In this document: piece by piece, positions 40,684 to 49,877 of the stretch
How positions within the stretch are numbered: the first letter of the stretch is position 1
Layout: each line of letters starts with the position of its first letter
Assembly (NCBI RefSeq): GCF_014596475.1
Contig: NZ_MECJ01000028.1
Location: 1 to 64,000 of the forward strand
Source of the DNA: Streptomyces sp. CBMA152
GTDB taxonomy: Bacteria; Actinomycetota; Actinomycetes; Streptomycetales; Streptomycetaceae
Direction: 5' to 3'
DNA: 64,000 bases
Translations under genes and position numbers: made by a program
The notes under the pieces: model-generated
What the model was told of the DNA's origin: nothing
What the model saw: the letters and a program-made list of their open reading frames with translations, nothing else
The model's database searches: none

Positions 40684-42498
40684 TCAGGCCGTCAGTTCCT
40701 GGTGCAGGGCCTCGCGCAGCCGGCCCGCCCGCTCGGCCACCTCCGCCGGTCCCAGCTCGACCGCCCGCGCGCACCACCGCTGGCCCTCCGCGAGCTCCCC
40801 GCACCGCGCGGCGAGCAGCGCGAGGCGCAGCGCCGCACGCCCGTGCCCGGCGTTGGCGGCCCGGGCCCACCACAGCGCGGCCTCACGCTCGCGCCCCTCG
40901 CGCGCGAGGAGCAGCCCGAGGTTGAAGGCGCCGTTGCGGCTGCCCGCCTCGGCCGCCTCCCGGTACCAGCGCGCGGCGCCCTCCTGGTCACCCCGGGCCG
41001 CAGCCAGCATGCCGACCCGGACCTGGGCGCGCCGGTGGCCCTGCCCGGCCGCCCGCTCGTACCACTCCTCGCACTCCGTCTTCTCGGCCACCGGCTCGCC
41101 GAGGGCCGGCGCGCCGGGCGGCGGCTGGCGCGCGTCGAGCACGGTGGCGAGGCGGAACGCCGCCTCCGCGCTGCCGCCGCCCGCCGCACACCGCAGATGC
41201 CGCTCGGCGGCGGCCTCCTCGCCGTCCCTGAGCAGCGCCATGCCGACCTGGAGCGCGGCCTCGGTGTGCCCTGCCGCCGCCGCCCGCTCGTACCACTTCA
41301 GAGCGGTGCGGTCGTCGTCACGGCTGGCGAAGAGGATGCCCAGGTTGAAGGCCGCGTCCACGCTGCCCGCCTCGGCGGCCTTGGAGAACCACGGCTCGGC
41401 GCCCGTCGCGTCCCCGGCCTGGAGCAGCAGCACGGCGAGCGCGTTGGCGGCCTCGCGGTGGCCCGCGTACGCCGCGCGCCGGTACCACTGCTCGGCCTGG
41501 GCGGTGCGCTCCTGGGCGGTGCAGAGCAGCCCGAGGTTGTACGCCCCGTTGTCGTCCCCGGCGTCCATCGCGGCCCGGTACCACCGCTCGGCGGTCTGCG
41601 GCTCGCCCCGGGCGGCGTGCAGCGCGCCCAGGGCGTTGGCGGCGTTGCCGTCGCCGTCCTGGGCGGCCCGCAGCCACCACACGGCCGCGCTCTCCTCGTC
41701 CCCCGCGTCCCGCAGCAGGAACCCGAGCGCGCAGGCGGCCTTGGCCTCGCCGTCCTTGGCCGAGGTCAGATACCAGCGCCCGGCCTCCTTCAGCTCGCCG
41801 CGCTTCTCCAGGATCGCGCCGAGGTGCAGCGCGGCCCGCCGGTGCCCGCGCGCGGCGGCCTGGCGGTAGTACTGCTCGGCCTCGGCGAGGGCGGAGGCCG
41901 CGTCCTGATCGGCCTCGACAGCGATGTCAGGCTCGCCGCTGTCGCGCTCGGCCCGCTGGTCGATGAGCCGGGCGAGCCGGTACGCGGCCTCGCGGTGGCC
42001 CTGCTCGGCGGCGGCGCGCAGCCAGCGCTCGGCGCCCACGTCACTGCGGTGTTCCAGCAGGTCGGCCAGCGCGTACGCGCCCAGCGCGTGGCCCTGCTCG
42101 GCGGACTGGCGCAGCCAGTACTCGGCGGCCGGCTCGTCGCCCCGCTCCCGGTAGTGCCGGCCAAGCGCGTGCGCGGCCGCGGCGGAGCCCGCGACGGCGG
42201 CGATGCGCCACCAGCCCGCCGCCTCGTCCGCGTAGCCCCGCTGGTGCAGCAGTACGCCCAGGTTGTTGGCCGCGGCACGGTCGCCCTCGGCGGTGGCACC
42301 GCGCAGATAGGGCTCGGCGCTGTCGAGGTCGCCGCGGCGCAGCAGCAGGGATCCGAGAACGCTCATGGACGCGGCGTCGCCGCCGTCGGCAGCACGCCGG
42401 TGCCGCGCCTCGGTCTCGGCGTCGGCGGCGTCATCGGAGCGCATCTGCGCAAACCGCCCTGTCTCCAACAGAGTTGCCCTGTCCCCCATAAATACCAT
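40684..42498 (-). CDS. Sel1/tetratricopeptide-repeat protein
   Basis: A 604-residue soluble protein made almost entirely of 36-residue Sel1-like repeats, roughly 14 units of the type AERWYRAAMDAGDDNGAYNLG and ALKWYERAAAAGHTEAALQVG, each with the W-Y-x-x-A-A-x-x-G-x pattern. This forms an alpha-solenoid scaffold for protein interactions. A spacer of about 25 residues around position 190 (RDSGEPDIAVEADQD) interrupts the solenoid. I recognise a conserved Streptomyces family but no function. ATG 42498 is taken; ATG 42489 is equally possible. It is flanked by two identical initiator tRNA genes on the same strand. Confidence 0.85.
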   Translation of the reverse strand: MVFMGDRATLLETGRFAQMRSDDAADAETEARHRRAADGGDAASMSVLGSLLLRRGDLDSAEPYLRGATAEGDRAAANNLGVLLHQRGYADEAAGWWRIAAVAGSAAAAHALGRHYRERGDEPAAEYWLRQSAEQGHALGAYALADLLEHRSDVGAERWLRAAAEQGHREAAYRLARLIDQRAERDSGEPDIAVEADQDAASALAEAEQYYRQAAARGHRRAALHLGAILEKRGELKEAGRWYLTSAKDGEAKAACALGFLLRDAGDEESAAVWWLRAAQDGDGNAANALGALHAARGEPQTAERWYRAAMDAGDDNGAYNLGLLCTAQERTAQAEQWYRRAAYAGHREAANALAVLLLQAGDATGAEPWFSKAAEAGSVDAAFNLGILFASRDDDRTALKWYERAAAAGHTEAALQVGMALLRDGEEAAAERHLRCAAGGGSAEAAFRLATVLDARQPPPGAPALGEPVAEKTECEEWYERAAGQGHRRAQVRVGMLAAARGDQEGAARWYREAAEAGSRNGAFNLGLLLAREGREREAALWWARAANAGHGRAALRLALLAARCGELAEGQRWCARAVELGPAEVAERAGRLREALHQELTA

Positions 42499-42638
42499 CG
42501 TCGCACCACCCGCAACCCGCGTACACCTGGTATACCGCAGCCGGTGAGGTCACTTCAGCGTTTTGTCGACATGCCCACAGAGAGATAAGCCAAACGCAGC
42601 ACACGCGACCGTCTGACCCTCATCCGGCACACGACATG

Positions 42639-42674
42639 ACGAGGGCCCGGATCCTTAAGGATCCGGGCCCTCGT
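42639..42674 (-). terminator. Hairpin downstream of initiator tRNA copy 2
   Basis: A 16 bp perfect stem ACGAGGGCCCGGATCC around a self-complementary TTAA, seven bases beyond the tRNA end. Confidence 0.85.
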
Positions 42675-42681
42675 CTGTGAG

Positions 42682-42755
42682 TAGCGGGGACAGGATTTGA
42701 ACCTGCGACCTCTGGGTTATGAGCCCAGCGAGCTACCGAGCTGCTCCACCCCGCG
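42682..42755 (-). tRNA. Initiator tRNA-fMet (CAT), no encoded CCA
   Basis: Identical over its 74 bases to the copy at 40504-40577. The next three bases read CTC rather than CCA, so this copy needs CCA addition. The same initiator features apply. Confidence 0.95.
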
Positions 42756-42800
42756 TCGGTGAATACAACGTATCACGACGCGGAACGGAGTCTGACCGCT

Positions 42801-45689
42801 CTAGCCGGAGCCCTTCGCCTTGGCCTCGGCGTCGGCGGCCCGCTGAAGCGCCGCCTGAAGGTCCTGCTGGGCCTTGCCGTACGCCGTGAAGTCGCCCTTC
42901 TGCAGCGCCTTCTGACCGTCGTCGTACGCCTTCTGGGCGTCCTTGATGGCCTGCTCCACCGTGGCGTTCGTCCCGGTGGACGGCGGCTTGGTGGTGTCGG
43001 TCGGCGGCTTGGTCGCGGGTGGCGGCTCGGAAGCGTCCACCCCGAACACCGCGTTCAGCGCCTGCGCCAGCGTGTCCTTGAAGACGGTCTTGTCCCCGTA
43101 GGAGACGCCGACCTTCTTCAGCAGCGGATAGTTGGCGGAGCCACCGCGCGCGTAGACGGGCTCGATGTACAGGAAGCCCCCGCCCAGCGGCACGGTGAGC
43201 AGATTGCCGTAGTCGATCTCGGAGTCACTGCCTCTGAGGTTCCGTACGAACTCGGCGACCTCCGGCAGACCGTTCAGCTTGCTCTGCACCTGCTGTGGGC
43301 CTTGGACGTTGTCCGTGACTCTGAGGAGTCTGATGGTGCCGTAGTCCTTGCTGGCGGCGTCGGCGTCGATCGCCATGAACCCGCCCAGGTTGGGCCGGCC
43401 GTTCGGCGTGAACGTCGTCGTCAGCGAGAACTTCTTCCCCTGCGGCTCGGCGCCCGGCATCTTCATGGACAGGTAGTACGGCGGGACCGCCACCCCGTCC
43501 TTGTTGGTCGGGTCGTCCGGGACCTGCCAGGCGTCACTGCCGCTGTAGAACTGCGCGGGGTCGGTGACGTGGTAGCGGGTCAGCAGCTCGCGCTGGACCT
43601 TGAACATGTCCTGCGGGTACCGCAGATGGGCGAGCAGATCCGGGGAGATGTCGCTCTTCGGCTTCACCGTGTGCGGGAACGCCTTCATCCAGGTCTTCAG
43701 GACCGGGTCCTGGGTGTCCCACTGGTACAGCGTGACCGTGCCGTCGTACGCGTCGACGGTGGCCTTCACCGAGTTGCGGATGTAGTTGACCTGGTTCTGC
43801 TGGGCGACCACCGCGCGCTGACGGGTCGTCAGCGAGTCGGCCGTCGTCTCACCGAGCGTCGTGCGCGAGGCGTACGGATAGCCGTTGGTCGTCGTGTACG
43901 CGTCGACGACCCACTGGATGCGCCCCTTGATGACCGCCGGGTAGGAGTCCGCGTCGATGGTCAGCCAGGGGGCGACCGCCTCCACGCGCTGCTTCGGCGT
44001 GCGGTTGTAGAGGATCTTCGAGCCGTCGCCGATGGCCCCCGAGTAGAGGATCTGCGGCTCGCTGAAGGCCACCGCGTACGCGGCGCGGTTGAAGGCGTTG
44101 GACAGGCTGACCCCGCCCTTGCCCTTGAAGCTCGTCGTCGCCTGGCCCTTGCCCTCGGCCTCGTAGTCGAGCTCCTTCTGCGGACCGCCGACGATCGAGT
44201 ACTGCTCGGTCTTCTCGCCGTAGTAGATCCGCTGCTCGTACTTCGGCATCTGGCCGGTGGTCGGCAGACCGGACTCGGTGAAGTCCGGCGAGCCCGTCGA
44301 GTCCACCGTGGTGCCCTTGGCCGCGATGGCGCCGTAGCCGTGGGTGTACGTGAAGTGGTCGTTGATCCAGTTGCGCTTGTCGATGCCGTTGAGGTTCAGC
44401 TCACGCAGACCGACGACGGTGTCCTGCTCCTTGCCGTCCTTGTCCGTGTAGCGGTCCACGTCCAGCGGCACGGTGAACTGGTAGTACTTGCGCCGCTGCT
44501 CCAGCTGCTGGAACGCGGGCGTGACCACGTTGGGGTCGATCAGCCGGTAGCTGGCGGCCGTGTCGGCGTCGGCGCGCAGCTTCGCGTTGTCCTCCGCCGC
44601 CGTGGCCCCCTTGTAGTCCCTCACCTCGGTGGCGTCGATGCCGTACGCCTTGCGCGTGGCGTCGATGTTCTTCTGGATGTACGGCGCTTCCTTGGCCTGC
44701 TCGTTCGGCTGGACCTGGAACTTCTGCACGATCGCCGGGTAGAGCCCGCCGATCAGGATCGCCGAGAGGACCATCAGGCCGAAGCCGATCACCGGCAGCT
44801 GCCAGGTGCGGCGCCACAGCGTCGCGAAGAACAGCAGCGCGCAGATGACCGCGATGCAGAAGAGGATCGTCTTCGCCGGCAGATAGGCGTTGGCGTCCAC
44901 GTACCGCAGGCCCGTCCAGTTGCTGCTGGCCTTGAAGTCGCTGGACTTCACCGCGAGCCCGTACCGGTCCAGCCAGTACGCCACGGCCTTCAGGACGACG
45001 AACACGCCGAGCAGCACCGACAGATGGCCCGTGGCGGCGCCCGTGGCGCGCGCGCCCGGGCTGGTGATCCGCAGCCCGCCGTACAGGTAGTGCGTGAGGG
45101 CTGCGGCGATCAGGGACAGCACGGTGGCCGCGAAGCCGAAGCCCACCAGGAAGCGGTACCAGGGCAGGTCGAAGGCGTAGAAGGAGACGTCCAGATGGAA
45201 CTGGGGGTCCTTCTGCCCGAACGGCACCCCGTTGACCCACATCAGCCAGGTGCGCCACTGCCCGGAGGCGGAGGCGCCGGCGATCAGCCCGACGAGCGCG
45301 GTGATGCCGAGCAGCAGCCACTTCTTGAACGGGGCGATGCCCATCCGGTAGCGGTCCAGGCTCTGCTGTTCCAGCGACATCGCGCTGAGCGGCGGCCGCA
45401 GCCGGTGCGCCAGCCAGATGTTCAGGCCGACGGCCAGGGCCATCAGGACGCCGAAGAACGAGAACAGACCGATCTTGGTCCACAGGGTGGTGGTGAAGAC
45501 GGACGAATAGTGCACCGAGCGGTACCACAGCCAGTCCGTCCAGAACCCGGCGAACATGACGAACGCCATGGCCAGCACGGCCAGGACGCCCAGTGTCATG
45601 AGCAGCGTCCGGACCCGGCGGGACGGTCGGCCGACTCTGATCCGGGACCCGGAAGGGCCTCCGCCGCGGTCCGGCATCTGGAAAGCCAA
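42801..45689 (-). CDS. UPF0182 family large membrane protein
   Basis: A 962-residue protein of the UPF0182/COG1615 family. Seven membrane segments occupy about residues 30-330 (for example TLLMTLGVLAVLAMAFVMFA, TKIGLFSFFGVLMALAVGLN). A long extracytoplasmic domain follows, with family blocks such as NWINDHFTYTHGYGAIAA, DYEAEGKGQATTSFKGKGG and GGGFLYIEPVYARGG. The C-terminal 90 residues are Thr/Pro-rich then coiled (AYDDGQKALQKGDFTAYGKA). I prefer TTG 45689, seven bases after GAGGTG; ATG 45677 would remove four residues. The function is unknown; it is a conserved actinobacterial envelope protein. Confidence 0.9.
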   Translation of the reverse strand: MAFQMPDRGGGPSGSRIRVGRPSRRVRTLLMTLGVLAVLAMAFVMFAGFWTDWLWYRSVHYSSVFTTTLWTKIGLFSFFGVLMALAVGLNIWLAHRLRPPLSAMSLEQQSLDRYRMGIAPFKKWLLLGITALVGLIAGASASGQWRTWLMWVNGVPFGQKDPQFHLDVSFYAFDLPWYRFLVGFGFAATVLSLIAAALTHYLYGGLRITSPGARATGAATGHLSVLLGVFVVLKAVAYWLDRYGLAVKSSDFKASSNWTGLRYVDANAYLPAKTILFCIAVICALLFFATLWRRTWQLPVIGFGLMVLSAILIGGLYPAIVQKFQVQPNEQAKEAPYIQKNIDATRKAYGIDATEVRDYKGATAAEDNAKLRADADTAASYRLIDPNVVTPAFQQLEQRRKYYQFTVPLDVDRYTDKDGKEQDTVVGLRELNLNGIDKRNWINDHFTYTHGYGAIAAKGTTVDSTGSPDFTESGLPTTGQMPKYEQRIYYGEKTEQYSIVGGPQKELDYEAEGKGQATTSFKGKGGVSLSNAFNRAAYAVAFSEPQILYSGAIGDGSKILYNRTPKQRVEAVAPWLTIDADSYPAVIKGRIQWVVDAYTTTNGYPYASRTTLGETTADSLTTRQRAVVAQQNQVNYIRNSVKATVDAYDGTVTLYQWDTQDPVLKTWMKAFPHTVKPKSDISPDLLAHLRYPQDMFKVQRELLTRYHVTDPAQFYSGSDAWQVPDDPTNKDGVAVPPYYLSMKMPGAEPQGKKFSLTTTFTPNGRPNLGGFMAIDADAASKDYGTIRLLRVTDNVQGPQQVQSKLNGLPEVAEFVRNLRGSDSEIDYGNLLTVPLGGGFLYIEPVYARGGSANYPLLKKVGVSYGDKTVFKDTLAQALNAVFGVDASEPPPATKPPTDTTKPPSTGTNATVEQAIKDAQKAYDDGQKALQKGDFTAYGKAQQDLQAALQRAADAEAKAKGSG

Positions 45690-45812
45690 GGTGCGCACCT
45701 CGAAATTCGGTGGTGGTTGAGCAGGCCCCGCGATCGTAGAGCCCACCTATGCAACTTACTGAGGCTTTACTCAGTTCCCGATCCGGGGGTGGGAGAGGGC
45801 AGGATATTGCTC

Positions 45813-46370
45813 ATGTCCAACGTTTCCCCCTCCGGCCCCCCGATGGCCGCGAGCCCGCTCACCCGCGCAGTACTCGAGATCGACGAGTACGCGGCCGGCC
45901 TCGGCTGGGATCAGCCGGCCCGCCTGTTCGCCCTCGTCGACACCGCCAAGCTCCGCACCCAGGAGCCCTCCCTCGCCTCCCAGCTGGGCCTCGACCAGGC
46001 CGAGGCGGCCGCTCCCCTGACCCCCATCGAGCAGGACGAGATCCCGGCCGGCCAGGCCCTCGACCAGTTCCTGGGCACCATCGCCTGGCCCGACGCGGTG
46101 GTGGGCTGCGCCCTCACCGTCGAGCGCCTGATGCTCCCGCCGTCCGCCGAGACGTCCGTGCCGGAGGGCATGAGCGACAAGCAGCTGGCGAAGTGGGTGG
46201 CCAAGCACCCCGACCGCCAGGAGGTCCGGATGACGGTCGCGGTGCTGCGCGACGGCGCCCGCGAGTCGGCGGTGCGGCTGCGCGAGAAGGACTCGGCGAC
46301 CGAGGTGCTCACCGGCGCGGGCCTGGTCCCGGGGCTCGCCGAGGCGCTGGCCGCGACGTTCGCGGAGTAG
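45813..46370 (+). CDS. PPA1309 family protein
   Basis: A 185-residue soluble protein I recognise as the actinobacterial PPA1309 family: RAVLEIDEYAAGLGWDQPAR, LFALVDTAKL, FLGTIAWPDAVVGCALTVER and AVRLREKDSATEVLTGAGLV. There is no known function, and no catalytic motif is apparent. Start ATG 45813. It is divergent from UPF0182 (123 bp) and converges with the PDZ-Lon protease gene; this neighbourhood is conserved in actinobacteria, as I recall. Confidence 0.85.
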   Translation: MSNVSPSGPPMAASPLTRAVLEIDEYAAGLGWDQPARLFALVDTAKLRTQEPSLASQLGLDQAEAAAPLTPIEQDEIPAGQALDQFLGTIAWPDAVVGCALTVERLMLPPSAETSVPEGMSDKQLAKWVAKHPDRQEVRMTVAVLRDGARESAVRLREKDSATEVLTGAGLVPGLAEALAATFAE

Positions 46371-46380
46371 CGGCACTTTC

Positions 46381-46409
46381 TGGCAGCGGTTGCTTCGTCA
46401 CCGCTGCCA
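46381..46409. terminator. Terminator between PPA1309 gene and ylbL-like gene
   Basis: A perfect 10 bp stem TGGCAGCGGT with a 9-base loop, 11 bp after the PPA1309 stop, between convergent genes. Confidence 0.75.
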
Positions 46410-46433
46410 CGCGCGCGTGGAGGGCGCGGCCGG

Positions 46434-47522
46434 TCACTTCGCCGAGCAGCTCGGCAGACCGGCCGTGTCCCCCGTGCGGATCTTCTCCAGCGCCTTGGTG
46501 GCGTCGCCGATGGTCGCGACCTTGACCAGGGTCAGCCCGCTGGGCGTGTCCGAGGCGGCCGCCGCGCAGTTCTCGCCGGGGGTGAGGAAGTAGCGGGCGC
46601 CCGCGTTGCGCGCGCCGATCAGCTTCAGCTCGATGCCGCCGATCGGGCCGACCTTGCCGCTGTCGTCGATCGTGCCGGTGCCCGCGACGAACTTGCCGCC
46701 GGTCAGATCGCCGGGGGTGAGCTTGTCGACGATGCCGAGGGCGAACATCAGACCCGCGCTCGGGCCGCCGACGTCGGAGAGCTTGATGTCGATGGAGAAC
46801 GGGAAGGTGTGATCGGTCCCGGCCTGGATGCCGACGATCGCGCGGTCGCCGTCCTTGGCCTTCGCGGTGGTGATGGTGACCTTCTCGGAGCCCTCGGGCT
46901 CCTTGCCCGCCTTCTCGGCGGCGGCCGCGTCCTTGGCGGGGATGACCGTGAACACCGCGTTCTGGCCGGGGCTGTGCTTGGTGACCAGCTTCGCCACGTC
47001 CGCCGGGTCCTTGACGGCCGCACCGTCGACGGACTTGATCACATCGCCCGCGTGCAGCTTGCCCTCGGCCGGGCTGCCCTTGACCACCGACGCCACGATG
47101 ACGCGGCTCTTCACCGGGATCTTCAGCTCGTTGAGGGCGGCGACCTTCGCGCTCTCCTGGGACTGGCTGAACTCCTCGGCGTTCTCCTGCGAGGACTGCT
47201 GCTCGGTCTTGCCGTCCGGGTAGAGCGTGTCGTGCGGCACGATCTTGTTGTCGTGCGACAGCCAGCCGTAGACGGCCTCGACCAGGTTCATCTTGTAGTT
47301 CGCACCGGTGACCCGGACCGTCGTCATGTTGAGATGACCGGTCGTGGGGTAGGTCTGGTGACCGGTGATCTGCAGCACGGGCTCGCCGCGCGCCTCGCCG
47401 AGGGTGTTCACCGTGGGGCCGGGCGACATCTCCGAGTACGGCACTTTGATGAGGACGCCTGCGCAGAGCAGCGCGATCAGGATCAAGGTGGAGGCGAGCA
47501 TCGTCGCGGTGCGGCGTGGCAT
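46434..47522 (-). CDS. Membrane-anchored PDZ/Lon-type serine protease (YlbL family)
   Basis: A 362-residue protein with an N-terminal signal anchor (MLASTLILIALLCAGVLIKV), a PDZ domain (about 140-190: VVKGSPAEGKLHAGDVIKSV) and a C-terminal Lon protease domain. The Ser-Lys dyad is intact: Ser in DVGGPSAGLMFAL and Lys in GPIGGIELKLIGARNAGA. The catalytic domain would face outside. B. subtilis YlbL is involved in DNA-damage checkpoint recovery by degrading a cell-division inhibitor; the role here is not shown. Start ATG 47522. Confidence 0.9.
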   Translation of the reverse strand: MPRRTATMLASTLILIALLCAGVLIKVPYSEMSPGPTVNTLGEARGEPVLQITGHQTYPTTGHLNMTTVRVTGANYKMNLVEAVYGWLSHDNKIVPHDTLYPDGKTEQQSSQENAEEFSQSQESAKVAALNELKIPVKSRVIVASVVKGSPAEGKLHAGDVIKSVDGAAVKDPADVAKLVTKHSPGQNAVFTVIPAKDAAAAEKAGKEPEGSEKVTITTAKAKDGDRAIVGIQAGTDHTFPFSIDIKLSDVGGPSAGLMFALGIVDKLTPGDLTGGKFVAGTGTIDDSGKVGPIGGIELKLIGARNAGARYFLTPGENCAAAASDTPSGLTLVKVATIGDATKALEKIRTGDTAGLPSCSAK

Positions 47523-47629
47523 GGAACGACAGTACGGGACGTGCCTGTCAGTGCACCGCCGGGGCCGGTCCGTCCGGGGAGCGTGGACATCCGCGTACGG
47601 GCGGGGCGCTCAGAAGGCGCCGGAGGGGG

Positions 47630-47800
47630 TCAGACGGCCTCGGTTCCGGAGCCGGATTTGTCCATCGCTTCGCGGAACCTGCTGTACCCGGCGAGTTCCG
47701 CGACGTCGCCGGCCGTGCGATTGCGAGCTGCCCAGCTCGCCCATATCGCCGCGCCGACAGCAGCGAAAAGCGGAATCAGCAGCCACGTGAGTGCAGCCAT
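47630..47800 (-). CDS. Small single-pass membrane protein
   Basis: A 56-residue protein starting ATG 47800 behind GGGAGGACGGA, a good ribosome site. A single transmembrane helix, LTWLLIPLFAAVGAAIWASW, is followed by a short charged cytosolic tail with GDVAELAGYSRFREAMDKS. It has the look of a conserved short Streptomyces protein at this position, and codon use is normal for the genome. No function is known. The 107 bp to ylbL and the 215 bp to moaE hold no other gene I can support. Confidence 0.65.
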   Translation of the reverse strand: MAALTWLLIPLFAAVGAAIWASWAARNRTAGDVAELAGYSRFREAMDKSGSGTEAV

Positions 47801-48015
47801 TCCGTCCTCCCGTCCCCGATGAGCGACCGCACCCCACAGGCCGACCGCAGCTGACAGATCAGCAGATTAATCCTCTGCAAGGTCAACGCTCGGGGCCGGG
47901 GTGCGGTTACGCAAATCGGGGCGGATCCCCCCGACAGGGTTTCAGACAGCCACCGCGACCTGCCCGTTCACCGGTTGGTGGCGCCGGGCCACCCGTTCGT
48001 GGCGACCGGCGGGCG

Positions 48016-48480
48016 TCAGCCCGCGCCCACCCACTCCTCGGTTCCGTCCGAGAACTGCTGGTGCTTCCAGATCGGGACCTCGTGTTTCAGGTCGTCGATC
48101 AGCATGCGGCACGCCTCGAAGGCCTCCGCGCGGTGCGGGCAGGAGACCGCGACGACGACCGCCAGATCGCCCACCGCCAGATCGCCCACACGGTGGACGG
48201 CCGCAAGGGCGCGCACCGGGAACCGCGCCACGACCTTCTCGGCCACTCGGCGCATCTCCGCCTCGGCCGTGGGGTGGCAGGAGTACCCGAGCGCGTCCAC
48301 GTCGGCGCCGCCGTCGTGATCGCGCACGGTGCCGACGAACAGCGCGGTGCCGCCCGCGGCGCTGTCACCGGCCGCGGTGAACACCTCGTCCAGGGAGAGC
48401 GGGGTGTCACGGATCGCCAGCAGCCGGATCGGGTCCTGCGCCGCCTGCTCGCCGGGGTGCTCGGGGTACGTGCGTGCCAT
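48016..48480 (-). CDS. moaE: Molybdopterin synthase catalytic subunit MoaE
   Basis: A 154-residue MoaE. Blocks: GGTALFVGTVRDHDGG, the region HPTAEAEMRRVAEKVVARFP, AVHRVGDLAVGDLAVVVAVS, HRAEAFEACRMLIDDLKHEV and the active-site PIWKHQQFSDGTEEWV (catalytic Lys). It transfers sulfur from MoaD to precursor Z. There is no moaD next to it. Start ATG 48480; an upstream in-frame extension to 48528 is less likely. A 15 bp tandem echo in the VGDLAVGDLAV coding region is natural for this family. Confidence 0.93.
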   Translation of the reverse strand: MARTYPEHPGEQAAQDPIRLLAIRDTPLSLDEVFTAAGDSAAGGTALFVGTVRDHDGGADVDALGYSCHPTAEAEMRRVAEKVVARFPVRALAAVHRVGDLAVGDLAVVVAVSCPHRAEAFEACRMLIDDLKHEVPIWKHQQFSDGTEEWVGAG

Positions 48481-48543
48481 GAGTCCATCGTGCCGTACGG
48501 CACTGACATCGCGTAATAGATCTTTCACCCGGTCGCCCCGACC

Positions 48544-48578
48544 CTCCGTAGGAGGGTTCTACAGACCCTCCTACGGAG
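48544..48578 (-). terminator. Terminator after the SDR gene
   Basis: A perfect 14 bp stem CTCCGTAGGAGGGT with a 7-base loop, three bases after the SDR stop in its direction. Confidence 0.85.
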
Positions 48579-48581
48579 CGC

Positions 48582-49688
48582 TCACAGACCGCGCCGTTTG
48601 CGGGCCCTGCGGACCACGGCGGCCGCGCCCAGCAGGGCGACCGTCGCACCGGCGGCGCCGGCGGCGGTGGCGTCCTTGCGGCCGAGGCGGCGGCCCGCCA
48701 CGGTGTGCCGGCCGGCGACCTCTTCGAGGAGTTCCGCGAGGACCTCCTCGTTGGTCCACTGCGGCCGCCAGCCCGCGTCGTGCAGCCTTCCGACGCTGAC
48801 CACCCAGGGGTGCATCGTGTACGCGAGGTCGCCCGCCGGGGACGGGGTGAGCCCGATCCGGTGCAGCCGGGCGGCGGCCCCGAGCGCGACCGCGGAGGGC
48901 AGCTCCATGCGCCGGATGCCGCTCAGCTCCTCGACCTCCTCCTGCTCCAGCCAGCCGTCGCAGCCGACCGCGAACTCCCCGTCGACCTTCTCCAGGGCCG
49001 CGTACTCCAGCGCGCTGCACAGGTCCTCGACGTGGCAGAACTGCCAGGTCGGCCGGGATCCGGCGACCACCAGGAGGCGCGGCGACTCGAAGTAGCGGGT
49101 GAGCGCCGTGTCCGTGCCGCCGACCAGGACGGCGGGCCGCACCACGGTGACGTTCAGGCCGGGGTGGGCGCGCGGCGCACGCCGCCCCAGGCGCTCGATC
49201 TCCAGCAGGTCGCCGACCCCGGTCGCCTCGGCGGTGGCCCGCAGCTCGGCGTCCTCGGAGAGCGGGATGTCGTTGTCGGGCAGCGCCCCGTAGACCATCG
49301 CGGAGGTGCACAGCACCACCCGGTGGACCCCGGCGGCCGCCGCGGCGGTCAGCACGGTCTGCGTGCCGCGTACGTTGTACGCGGTCCGGGCGGCCGCGTC
49401 GGTCTCCAGGTCGAGGTCGAGCGCCAGGTGCACCACGACATCGGCGCCGCGCAGCTTCTCGGCGATCGCCGGGTCGCGCACGTCCAGGATGTGCCAGGTG
49501 GCCTCGGAGACCTCGCCCCGGCGCTCGTCGATGGCGATGACCTGCTTGACCTCCTCGGACGCGGCGAGCCGCGCGGTGAGCAGGGCGCCGATCCCGGCCG
49601 CGGCACCGGTGACCGCGACGACGGGACCCCGCGCTGCGGAGGGGGAATGGTTTCGCGCTGCGCGAACCTGCGGATCTGGGGAACTCAC
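48582..49688 (-). CDS. NAD-dependent epimerase/dehydratase (extended SDR) with C-terminal membrane helix
   Basis: A 368-residue extended SDR. The nucleotide-binding motif VVAVTGAAAGIGALLTARLA starts near residue 20, followed by HILDVRDPAIAEKL and VVVHLALDLD. The tyrosine region reads SAMVYGALPDN; the usual YxxxK lysine is not where expected, so activity is uncertain. Substrate-domain blocks follow, then a C-terminal hydrophobic segment AAGAAGATVALLGAAAVVRR with a basic end, a probable tail anchor. The start is GTG 49688; more upstream starts exist but lack homology. It is divergent from the DUF2342 gene. The substrate is unknown. Confidence 0.83.
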   Translation of the reverse strand: MSSPDPQVRAARNHSPSAARGPVVAVTGAAAGIGALLTARLAASEEVKQVIAIDERRGEVSEATWHILDVRDPAIAEKLRGADVVVHLALDLDLETDAAARTAYNVRGTQTVLTAAAAAGVHRVVLCTSAMVYGALPDNDIPLSEDAELRATAEATGVGDLLEIERLGRRAPRAHPGLNVTVVRPAVLVGGTDTALTRYFESPRLLVVAGSRPTWQFCHVEDLCSALEYAALEKVDGEFAVGCDGWLEQEEVEELSGIRRMELPSAVALGAAARLHRIGLTPSPAGDLAYTMHPWVVSVGRLHDAGWRPQWTNEEVLAELLEEVAGRHTVAGRRLGRKDATAAGAAGATVALLGAAAVVRRARKRRGL

Positions 49689-49877
49689 CGGGCGTCTCCA
49701 GCGGTTGTCTTCAGTACGTACACGAATGACGCGTACGGACCAGGTGACGTCCATCCTGCCGCAGGCCAAGAGTCGGCGGAGCACCGAGCCCTTATCCGGC
49801 GCGGATGTCTACGCTGGTGGTGTTGGTGCGCAGTCGCCGTCGACAGCAGTCGACGGCCCTAGGAGCCGAGGAAACCA

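Noticed and set aside
42759..45746. A long plus-strand frame antisense to the UPF0182 gene
   Set aside because: It is Val/Leu/Arg-rich nonsense antisense sequence; the minus strand carries a clear 962-residue family member, and the plus frame only becomes a real gene at 45813.
47801..48015. TTGACC with TAATCT on the minus strand as promoter of the small membrane protein
   Set aside because: The spacing between the two boxes is only 11 bases, so they cannot work together; a promoter must be present but I could not place it.
48169..48200. Tandem 15 bp repeat in moaE as a possible duplication
   Set aside because: It encodes VGDLAVGDLAV, where MoaE proteins normally have a similar alternating sequence, so it is ordinary coding.
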